The position numbers and the translations under genes are program-made. Positions 24,601-31,000 of a DNA stretch of 64,000 nt are shown piece after piece. Location of the stretch: NCBI RefSeq assembly GCF_963662255.1, contig NC_085052.1, positions 33,676,654 through 33,740,653 on the forward strand, in the 5' to 3' direction. Every line of letters begins with the position of its first letter. Position 1 is the first letter of the stretch. This stretch comes from Cinclus cinclus (taxonomy: Eukaryota > Chordata > Aves > Passeriformes > Cinclidae). The notes beneath the pieces are model-generated. The model searched no databases. It worked only from the letters and a program-made list of their open reading frames with translations, and was not told the origin of the DNA.

Positions 24601-26391
24601 TGCCAGAGAACCTGAGTGAGATCACCGACCTCTGGAACAGCCCTGCCCGCACCCATGTGAGACACGGCCACCACCGGGACACCATGTCCCCGCTCCTGCC
24701 ACCCGCAGCAGCTCCTGAGTCGCTATCTCCTCCTCCCACAGGGCACCTTTGGCAGAGAACCCTCGGCTGCCAAGCCCGAGGATGACCGCTACCTGCGGGC
24801 AGCCATCCAGGAGTACGACAACATTGCCAAGCTGGGGCAGATCATGCGGGAGGGACCCATCAAGGTGAGCGTTGAGGGCAGGTGTCCCACGCCGAGGAGT
24901 CTTCTCTTGCAGCTGCACCTTCCAGGTTCACAGCTCCAAAAGACGCTGGGATGAGGCCGACCTCCCTCTGATCAAACCATCTCCCCTGGATAACCCCCAG
25001 TTTCTCCCCCTCCACCCAGGGCACTCTCCTGAAGGTGGTTCTGGACGATTACATGCGCCTGAAAATGCTCTTTGCCCAGAGGATGGTGCATAAAGCTACC
25101 GCCAGTCAGGGGGACCGCTCCTCGGTCTCGGAGGTAGAGGGGTGTGCACGGGCATGGGGAGATGCTTGCTGTGCCCTCTGGGATGCAGTGTGTCTTCCTG
25201 GCCCCACAGCCTGTGGTCACTCCCTGTGGCCATGGTGCCTGTCACCCAGTGGCCCCCTCAACTCTCTGCTTGGTCCAAACAAGACAGGCATTGGTTTTCC
25301 ATTGGTTCCCACTGCTGGTTTTTCACTGGTTTTCCAGGCTGCTGGTTCCCCACAGTGACTCCTCTGATCAGCACCTTCTCCCTTGGTCTTTCTGACCCCA
25401 GGGGAGGACACCCCTCTTTGCAGACTGGGCTCCGTCCATCAGCTCCCATTTCTGACAAGGCTGGCTAGAGCTCTGGGGGATCATCTTCCCTTCCTTCTGC
25501 TTCTCTGGTTTTTGCCTCAAAAACACAGGGTTTTGAGGCAAAAATGTGGGGGTGGAGGGTGTTGATACAGAAAGGCTGGTATGGGGAGAAGCAATTCCTC
25601 CTGTGGCCTTCTACCCTTCATGGGGGTGCAAAACGAGGGGCAAAGAGAGCAGAGTAGAGCAGTGGGATGGGGAATGCCTTTCAGCTCTTCTGCCCTCCAT
25701 CTATCCATGCCTTTATTCCCCTCCAGCCCCATCCAGCCTTCCTTCATCTTCCCCCCTGTCTGCCTCCTGCCCCTGCACCCTCATACAACCCCAAATTCCA
25801 ATGTGGGTCCAAATTTGGCCACTTTGGGGGTGCCTGCAGGCCACACCACTCACCTGGCAGCCAATGCTGAGCTGGGCCATCCACCCAAGGGTGGAGCGAT
25901 CCAGCTGGAGTACATCTCCTGCTGATCCTCATCACCACACTCTGAGGGTGCTTCAGAAGAGATCCCTTAGCTCTGGCTGGACTGCAACATTGCAGGAGTC
26001 AGGGAAGCCAGAAGCTGCCGTGATGGCCACAGTGGTGATTCCCTGCTCCATGTCTCTCTTGCAGCTGATCCAGAAGGAGCTGGAGGACGAGGAGGAGGAG
26101 CGCAGCCCCAGCCAGGGCAGCCTGCGCTTCCGCCACAAGCAGCCGGTGGAGCTGAAAGGTCCGGATGGCATCCACGTGGTGCACGGCAGCACGGGCACGC
26201 TGCTCGCCTCCGACCTCAACAGCCTGCCCGAGGATGACCAGAAGGTGCTGGGCCGCTCGCTGGAGACTCTGACCGCCGACTGCGGGGGCTACAGCGACCA
26301 CAACGCCCGCACCGAGTCGGCCAAGTCCACCCCGCTGCACAAGATGAGGGAGGTGATCATGGAGAGCCCTCTGGAGATCACCGAGTTATGA
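9447..26391 (+). CDS. CDH23: CDH23 cadherin-23, C-terminal half (32 coding exons, 1746 codons)
   Basis: Cadherin-23 forms the upper part of hair-cell tip links and links to harmonin through its tail. The 32 exons join without a frame break from 9447 to the TGA at 26389-26391 and agree closely with the human C-terminal half as I know it. They encode the end of one EC repeat, twelve full EC repeats with DxNDN and LDRE calcium motifs, a membrane-adjacent domain (MAD28), one membrane helix at about residue 1456-1482 of the window protein, and a tail of about 264 residues ending ITEL, a PDZ ligand. Counting back from the usual 27 repeats, the full repeats are EC16-EC27 (inference). The 5' half lies left of the window. 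Introns are short, mostly 80-900 bp; the longest is 9872-11716, with nothing recognisable in it. A retina/ear splice-choice exon (human exon 68) would lie in 25134-26064 but was not recognised. Confidence 0.96.
9752..9871 (+). CDS. CDH23: CDH23 exon: EC16 second half
   Basis: Phase 0 to 0, 40 codons, with KELDYEISHGRYTL, the LDRE-equivalent motif, and TDQCP. Donor gtaagg. Confidence 0.93.
9872..11716 (+). other. CDH23 intron without recognised features
   Basis: A 1.8-kb intron, the longest between recognised CDH23 exons. I see no exon, RNA gene or clear repeat in it. Confidence 0.6.
11717..11897 (+). CDS. CDH23: CDH23 exon: EC16/17 linker and EC17 first half
   Basis: Phase 0 to 1. It carries NDINDNCP, then YEGPF and TEGQPGPRVWTFLAHD. 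Donor gtgagc. Confidence 0.93.
12782..12915 (+). CDS. CDH23: CDH23 exon: EC17 second half
   Basis: Phase 1 to 0. GEFVISPVEG and the LDRE motif are followed by ARDRGVPPLSST. Acceptor ctccggcag, donor gtgagt. Confidence 0.93.
13128..13337 (+). CDS. CDH23: CDH23 exon: EC17/18 linker and EC18 first half
   Basis: Phase 0 to 0, 70 codons: VLDINDNDP linker, NLPMNLTLSEN, then DADQGPNA. Donor gtacgg. Confidence 0.93.
13488..13595 (+). CDS. CDH23: CDH23 exon: EC18 second half
   Basis: Phase 0 to 0, 36 codons: VNRPLDRERV, then VKDNPENIRNARR. Acceptor ccccggtag, donor gtaatt. Confidence 0.92.
14026..14128 (+). CDS. CDH23: CDH23 exon: EC18/19 linker and start of EC19
   Basis: Phase 0 to 1: DFDLLVISIADENDNRPLF, then YQAEVMENSPP. 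Donor gtaggt. Confidence 0.92.
14930..15055 (+). CDS. CDH23: CDH23 exon: EC19 middle
   Basis: Phase 1 to 1: VLALDADQGSNAVVTYELL, then FVINNKTG. Donor gtgggg is weaker than its neighbours. Confidence 0.9.
15140..15343 (+). CDS. CDH23: CDH23 exon: EC19 end and start of EC20
   Basis: Phase 1 to 1: GGVIDREALL, linker LDDNDNRPVF, and LLENSPP. Donor gtcagg. Confidence 0.92.
15565..16023 (+). CDS. CDH23: CDH23 exon: most of EC20 and first half of EC21
   Basis: The largest internal exon seen (459 nt, phase 1 to 1). The EC20 end reads IDDVNDCRPEF, in which Cys replaces the last Asn of the DxNDN motif. EC21 follows with DRDLHPRLEYYLLG. Confidence 0.93.
16813..16929 (+). CDS. CDH23: CDH23 exon: EC21 second half
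   Basis: Phase 1 to 1: VKIKTPLNRELVATYEV, then HDNASEV. The LDRE motif is LNRE here. Donor gtaagg. Confidence 0.92.
17479..17703 (+). CDS. CDH23: CDH23 exon: EC21/22 linker and EC22 first half
   Basis: Phase 1 to 1: KLTVNVLDVNDNTPRF, RILEGATQGTTL, DPDKGANG. Donor gttggt. Confidence 0.92.
17787..17956 (+). CDS. CDH23: CDH23 exon: EC22 second half and start of EC23
   Basis: Phase 1 to 0: KVVANKTVDYEE, RASDNGSP, linker VDINDNNPVF. Acceptor cctctag, donor gtgagc. Confidence 0.92.
18209..18346 (+). CDS. CDH23: CDH23 exon: EC23 first half
   Basis: Phase 0 to 0, 46 codons: SVFEDVPLGTVIL, TDADSGQFALIQYS. Donor gtaagg. Confidence 0.93.
18502..18621 (+). CDS. CDH23: CDH23 exon: EC23 second half
   Basis: Phase 0 to 0, 40 codons: GDIYILSALDREKKDHY, DNPGDVSSNRREN. 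Donor gtaggg. Confidence 0.93.
19035..19212 (+). CDS. CDH23: CDH23 exon: EC23/24 linker and EC24 first half
   Basis: Phase 0 to 1. The linker is LDINDVRPQF, with Val in place of the last Asn of DxNDN. Then SVYENEPAGTSVITM and DLDEGDNS. Confidence 0.92.
19826..20037 (+). CDS. CDH23: CDH23 exon: EC24 second half and start of EC25
   Basis: Phase 1 to 0: AFKINKDSGLVTS, WGTTMLHIEVIDINDNRP, PPNGTILHIKE. Donor gtaaat. Confidence 0.93.
20614..20808 (+). CDS. CDH23: CDH23 exon: EC25 main part
   Basis: Phase 0 to 0, 65 codons: EIPLRSNVYEVYATDKDEG, DSVSGLIQTAMRLDRE. Donor gtgagc. Confidence 0.93.
21076..21186 (+). CDS. CDH23: CDH23 exon: EC25 end and linker
   Basis: Phase 0 to 0, 37 codons: LIIVACDQGQPPYETMQPLQ, then the acidic linker DDIDDNEPIF. 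Donor gtaagg. Confidence 0.93.
21212..21262 (+). repeat. 10-bp minisatellite in a CDH23 intron
   Basis: About five copies of gggatgcagg and close variants, starting some 25 bp after a CDH23 exon. Confidence 0.85.
21406..21535 (+). CDS. CDH23: CDH23 exon: EC26 first half
   Basis: Phase 0 to 1: DSPQYQALSVPEHS, GNVTGAVDADEGSNAIVYYF. Donor gtgggt. Confidence 0.92.
21538..21609 (+). repeat. Two tandem 36-bp copies beside a splice donor
   Basis: Unit from 21538 to 21573 is repeated almost perfectly at 21574-21609. The first copy overlaps the donor region of the preceding CDH23 exon. Confidence 0.9.
21730..21993 (+). CDS. CDH23: CDH23 exon: EC26 second half
   Basis: Phase 1 to 1: NFQLSREGKLKVLRDLDREK, ASSQRNWAPPRG, linker DDINDQSPQF, EYTA. 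Donor gtaaga. Confidence 0.93.
22124..22285 (+). CDS. CDH23: CDH23 exon: EC27 first half
   Basis: Phase 1 to 1: VATDAKVGSELIRVLAVDAD, NNSLVLYNILGI, SNDSEEV. Donor gtgggt. Confidence 0.92.
22402..22658 (+). CDS. CDH23: CDH23 exon: EC27 end and start of MAD28
   Basis: Phase 1 to 0: LDGILRTFDLF, YFVVDIIASDLVGHNDTAIV, ILRDDQRVKI, LLSNITGAIVNTDDVQ. Donor gtaacc. Confidence 0.93.
22917..23014 (+). CDS. CDH23: CDH23 exon: MAD28 part
   Basis: Phase 0 to 2: FHVDKKGRVNFAQTELLIHV, NRETNRILDVER. Donor gtacgt. Confidence 0.92.
23102..23222 (+). CDS. CDH23: CDH23 exon: MAD28 end
   Basis: Phase 2 to 0: VIQMIDENKEQLRNLFRNYN, then VLDVQPAI. This is the membrane-adjacent domain just outside the bilayer. Donor gtgagg. 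Confidence 0.93.
23363..23442 (+). CDS. CDH23: CDH23 exon: transmembrane helix
   Basis: Phase 0 to 2, 80 nt. It encodes MAIIVLAVLLFLAAMLFILM followed by NWYYRT, a single membrane span and stop-transfer. Donor gtgagt. Confidence 0.92.
23733..23773 (+). CDS. CDH23: CDH23 exon: juxtamembrane tail (41 nt)
   Basis: A small exon, phase 2 to 1, encoding HKRKLKAIVAGST, a basic stretch just inside the membrane. Acceptor cttttgcag, donor gtgagc. Confidence 0.9.
24085..24145 (+). CDS. CDH23: CDH23 exon: cytoplasmic tail (61 nt)
   Basis: Phase 1 to 2: NRGFMDIMDMPNTNKYSFDG. Donor gtgagt. Confidence 0.91.
24527..24656 (+). CDS. CDH23: CDH23 exon: cytoplasmic tail
   Basis: Phase 2 to 0: ANPVWLDPFCRNMELAAQAE, HEDDLPENLSEITDLWNSPA. 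Donor gtgaga. Confidence 0.92.
24742..24864 (+). CDS. CDH23: CDH23 exon: cytoplasmic tail
   Basis: Phase 0 to 0, 41 codons: GTFGREPSAAKPEDDRYLRA, AIQEYDNIAKLGQIM. Donor gtgagc. Confidence 0.92.
25020..25133 (+). CDS. CDH23: CDH23 exon: cytoplasmic tail
   Basis: Phase 0 to 0, 38 codons: GTLLKVVLDDYMRLKMLFAQ, SQGDRSSVSE. In mammals an ear-enriched alternative exon follows this point. Confidence 0.91.
25134..26064 (+). other. Last CDH23 intron with 14-bp perfect inverted repeat
   Basis: The arms are TTTTTGCCTCAAAA at 25509-25522 and its exact complement at 25531-25544, with an 8-base loop. No counterpart of the mammalian alternative exon 68 was recognised. Confidence 0.75.
26065..26391 (+). 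CDS. CDH23: CDH23 terminal coding exon
   Basis: 108 codons plus TGA. It reads LIQKELEDEEEE, GSLRFRHKQPVELKGPDGIH, HGSTGTLLASDLNSLPEDDQ and ends ESPLEITEL. The last residues are the PDZ ligand bound by harmonin in the mammalian protein. Confidence 0.95.
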   Translation: MIQKELEDEEEERSPSQGSLRFRHKQPVELKGPDGIHVVHGSTGTLLASDLNSLPEDDQKVLGRSLETLTADCGGYSDHNARTESAKSTPLHKMREVIMESPLEITEL

Positions 26392-26695
26392 CGAGCGGTG
26401 GCGCTGCTCTAGGCAAGCCAAGATGAAGCACAGACCAGGGGGGCCGTGGTGGGGGCCAAGGGCAGCCCGAGACAGGTGCTTGGCCCCCTCTTCCCCTGCA
26501 GGAGTCCAGGCTACCCCGGTGCAGGTCGCTCCGGCAGCCTTGGAGATCTTGGGCCCGGGAGAGGACTCTCAGGACCGGAATGCTTTTACTCGCCTGTCAT
26601 TTATCCATGAAACCATTAAATTTTTTTTATTTTTCTTAGTAAAAAAAAAAAAAAAAGTTTTTTTTCTAAAAAAAAATATATTAAAAAAAAGGAAA

Positions 26696-26714
26696 AATAA
26701 AAAAGGAAAATAAA
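26696..26714 (+). terminator. CDH23: CDH23 poly(A) signals
   Basis: Two overlapping-region AATAAA hexamers lie about 300 bp after the stop codon in a very A/T-rich stretch, just before a T/G-containing segment. The cleavage site is inferred near 26.72-26.73 kb. Confidence 0.6.
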
Positions 26715-26729
26715 AGCTCAGTGAGTCCA

Positions 26730-27380
26730 GACTGGAAAGGGGGAGAAAGGTGCAGTGAGGATGCAGATGATGTGCTGCCACAGCATCCCCGGGCGCAGGT
26801 TGGGGACAAGCAGCTGTCACACCTTGACCACGAGTATGGGGAGGGCCAGGGAAGCGTGGGGAGATACCGAATCCTTTTGGCATTAATGTCACCTTTCCAG
26901 TCAGGAAAGACCCAAAAAATTAAAAATAATTAAAAACCCAACACAAAGACATTCCTCCATTTCGCTGGCTTTACCAAAACTTGTTGCAATGTTGCAAAAG
27001 AGAGAGAGTAACTGGATGTGGGGTGCTCGTGCGTGTCTTCTGTTGCCCTTTTCTTTCCCCTTCTCTCTTGCATTTGGGGTTGTTTGTTTGGGGGTTTGTT
27101 TCCAGTCACAGTAACCTTGTGGAGAGTTTCGGGCACGGTCTGTTACGGGACTCAGAAATACACTGTCTATGGCTTTGGGTCACCTGTCTGTCGTCCTTCC
27201 TGCCCGGATCCATCAGGCCCAAACCCCCTTTGGGAGAGAAGACCCTCTTTTAACTCACCCTTCAATCCATCATGCCACCCCAGGTGTTGCTGCATCTGGG
27301 ATTTTGGGAGAAGCATTAAATGTCCTCCGGGTTTGCCCACACTCCCCAGCACAAAAAGGAAGGACACAACCAGCCAGGCT
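26730..27380. other. Short spacer between convergent CDH23 and prosaposin-like genes
   Basis: About 650 bp with no recognised gene. Both neighbouring genes end into it. Confidence 0.6.
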
Positions 27381-27391
27381 CACAGGAAGAG

Positions 27392-27397
27392 TTTATT
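27392..27397 (-). terminator. Poly(A) signal of the prosaposin-like gene
   Basis: AATAAA on the minus strand, about 630 bp after the stop codon at 28027. No better hexamer was noticed between. Confidence 0.6.
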
Positions 27398-28026
27398 TGT
27401 GGTGGGATGCTCCCATGCACGCCCAGGACCAGGCACTGCGGGCATCCCCCCGCTACAGCGGGGAGGGACAAGCCAGCACCCTGCTGCCCTCGCCACCACG
27501 GCCGGTTCAGCACGGGACCTCCAGCAGGGATGGGGGTGTGAAAGGAAATCCTTGCACCCAAACTCATTCACTGTATGTTCAGGTGAGGCTGGAGTGGCCA
27601 GCCAGGAGTGGGGGGCCAGTATTTGGGCAGCAGAGCCCAGCCCAGCCCACGGGGACAGATCCACATTGCAGGATCTGGGCCTTACGAGTGGTTCAGGGTG
27701 GGATGGAAAGGTAAAGAAGGGATTGGGGGTGGAGAGGTAGAGAAGGGACTGGGGACGGAGATAGAGGTGGAAATAGAGGTTGGCGATTTTGCAGTCACCC
27801 TGAGAGACGTTAAGGCTGAATCCCTAGTCCTGAAAATACTAACGAGTCCCTTAACCTGATGTGGAAATCCAAGCCCCAGGAGTGGAAGAGGAAGAGGCCA
27901 AGACCGCTGGGGTTCCCCGGTTGGCTCCTGCCATGGCCGTCTGTGAGAGCGGGCACGTCCCAAGGGAAGGGAGCCAAGATCCCAAATTAACGGCAGAGCA
28001 AGTCCGGCCGGAAGGGGAGATGGCTC

Positions 28027-28062
28027 CTAGTTCCACACATGGCGCTGGCAGTGCGCCACAGC
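28027..28062 (-). CDS. Prosaposin-like terminal exon
   Basis: 11 codons and [14 protein letters not shown], against [11 protein letters not shown] in PSAP. Acceptor ctcccacag. Confidence 0.9.
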   Translation of the reverse strand, partial: AVAHCQRHVWN

Positions 28063-31000
28063 CTGTGGGAGGAATGGGGCAGGATTGGCACTGGGATGCT
28101 GGGACCGCCATCCCAAGGGGAGGGGACACGAGCAGCACTTACGTTGCACTCAACTGCCGTGGCCATGTTCTTGCACCAGTACTGCGGGCCCCAGACACAG
28201 GGTGCTGAGCCCAGGAGATCCTCCTTGCCTGAGTCACAGGCTCTGATTTTCTGCATTGCAAAGGAAAAGGGTGGGAGGGAGAGGAAGAAAACCTCTATGA
28301 GGAGCCTCTGACCACCCCAGCCCACAGTCTGGGACAAAGGATGCCCCAGGGATGAGGACACTTACAGTGCAGACAAAGGTGGGGTCCATCATCTGCACGA
28401 AGAGCCGCACGGCCGCAGGCTCATACTGGAACACGAGCGCCTGGCACTGGGGGGAGAGAGGGGTGAGCCTGGCATCGGGGGCTTCGGGGGCATCCCCACC
28501 GGGCTGTGTCCCCCTCAGCTCACCTTGCTGGTGAGTGGCATGGGCAGCATGGCACAGCCCTTCTCCAGCACCTCACCCAGCTCCTCCAGCGTCTCGTTCT
28601 TCAGCAGCTCGTTGTCAAAGTAGGTGATGACAATCTGGCAGACGTTGCAGAAGGCACCCGCACTCACCGCCAGCCGCTCCAGAGATTCAGCCCCTGGAGG
28701 ACACGGCCGTCAACACCCAGCCGAGTGGACACCGTGCTCCCAGGGCCCAGGCTGGGTGCCAGCTCACCGGGCTGGGTGTCCCCGCTGCGGGGGCAGCAGC
28801 GCAGCATGGTGCAGACGGCCGCGGGGTCGGTGGCCTCCAGCAGCATGATGACCACGGCTTTGCCGTAGGAGTTGATGAAGTCCTTGCACTGCGAGATGAC
28901 GCTGTGGGGCAGCATGTAGCACACCTTCTCCATGTCGTTCACCAGTTGCTCCTGCCAGCACAAGGCAGAAGAGGGAAGCCCCGGCTCCTCACCTTGCCCC
29001 CTGTCCCAGCCCTCCGACACTAGGCCACAGTGGTGGGGCTCACCTCTGTCATGTTGTTCTCCAGGAGGCTCTCGACTGTCTTCACGGTGAACTGGCACAC
29101 GTCGCACAGCGGAGTGCTCCCCACCCTGTCCTGTTGGGAGAAGGGGGTGGGATGCATGCCCAGCCCCCCCCAGAGCCACCCTCATCCTTATTCCATCTCC
29201 CACGTAAGGCATTCCCTACCTTGGATAAATGGATGTGCTCAAGGAAATAAAGAACAAAATAAGGTTCCCCCTCACAGTGTTTGGATTTTAAGGAGAGCAG
29301 CAGAATTGAGGGGGTCCCCACTTACCCCCAGTGTGCTCAGGACCTGCATCACCTTCTCCGTGAGCAGTGTGTGCAGGGGCAGTGCCGAGGTAGAGGCACA
29401 GAGTCCCAGCTGGCCACACAACTCCACTGGGTCCTGGGGAGAGAGAACATCCCAAATCAGGGGGGCTTTGGCCCCAGGGAGGGGAATTTCAGTGCATCAG
29501 GGCATGGCATTTCACTTACCTCAGCCTGCTACCGGTGGAAGGGCCAGAAAATGGCAAGAAAAAATTAAACCAAAATATAATTGCAGCAGTTGCAAGGCAG
29601 AGAGAAGGGGGGGGGGGGGGGGGGGAAACACATATTTTGTAGGAATATTCGGCAGTTTAACTAAAGTTGACTGTGAGTTCAACTAAAAAAGAGGGGAGCA
29701 TTTGCTGATGAGGCCCCTTGGCTGTGCACCCAGTCACTCCTGGCATTCCCAGGGAGCCCTCAGCCTCTTACCACGTAGCGCAGCAGCTGGGCAGCTGTGT
29801 CCGTGTACTCAGCCAGGGAGAGCTTGCACTGTGGGGGGAGGGAGGGAGACACAGCATCAGGGCCTGACAGAACACACCCTTCCCCGGGCAGGCATCTGCA
29901 AAAGATGCTCCCTCCCATCGAGGAGGAGAAGGCAGCCCATCCTTGACAGTGTCCCAGGCCAGGTTGGGCAGGCCTTGGAGCAACCTGGGATAGTGGAAGG
30001 GGTGCCTGCCCACAGCAGGAGGGTGCAGTGAGATTTAAGGCTCCTTCCAGCCCAAAGCCTTGTGTGATTCCCTGCTGGCCCCTCACCCGCTGTGCCAGGT
30101 CGGGGGTCAGGGTCTCACACACGTGCTTGGCGTGGCCCAGCAGCGCCCAGGTGAAGGCAGTGTTGGTTCCCAGCTCCTGCTGCACGGCCGTCACCAGCTG
30201 CAGGCAGTCCCCACACACCTCTTCCATCTCCTGCAGGATAACAAGGGCAGGGACACATTGGTACCCCATGAAATAAAACCCCTCCCATCCCCCAACCTGC
30301 ATTTGCAGGGATGGGATTTAAATAATGTAATTTGGGGCAGCAGTCTGATCAGCATGTCTCTAGCTCCCTCATGTATCCCGAGTTGTTGATACTGCCAGCC
30401 AGAAGTTATTTCAGTGCCACAGAGATTTTAGGGGCTTTCTCTAATTGTTGTTAAGTAGGTGATGCTTTTAAAGGGATTCTCATCTCTGAGCAGCATTAGA
30501 ATACTGGCACAGGCTGTCCAGGGAAGCTGTGGCTGCACCAGCATTCCTGGAAGCGTCTAAGGCTAGTTTGGATGGGGATTGGAGCAACCTGGACACATTC
30601 CCTGTCCATGGCAGGGGTTTGGAAGGAGATGATCTGTAAGGTCCCTTCCAACCCAAACCATTCCACAATTCCATGCCCAGCACCATCCTTGCCTGTGCCA
30701 CAGTACCTGGGCCTCGTCGTGAGGCAGGTCCTGGGGGTGGAGCAGGAGGGGCACGTTGGCCATGAAGGGGGCAATGAGGTCAGCAGAGTCCTGGGTGGGA
30801 CCTGTGGCATCTGGTGGTGCCTGCTGATAATTCGAGGTCCCCGTGGGTCTGTCCCGACGCTGGCACAGCTTGATGGTCCCACACACCACCTTCGGTTCCG
30901 ACTGGGGGAGCAGAGGGGTGGGGTGGGGGCTTGAGGCCGCATCTCCTCCATCACACCCACCCCAGGTCACTCCCTTCTCCATCTTCTCCTTCAGATGGTT

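Noticed and set aside
26617..26714. A-rich stretch as the tail of a retrocopy
   Set aside because: It follows the CDH23 stop codon by about 230 bp and contains poly(A) hexamers, so it is simply the A/T-rich end of the CDH23 3' UTR.
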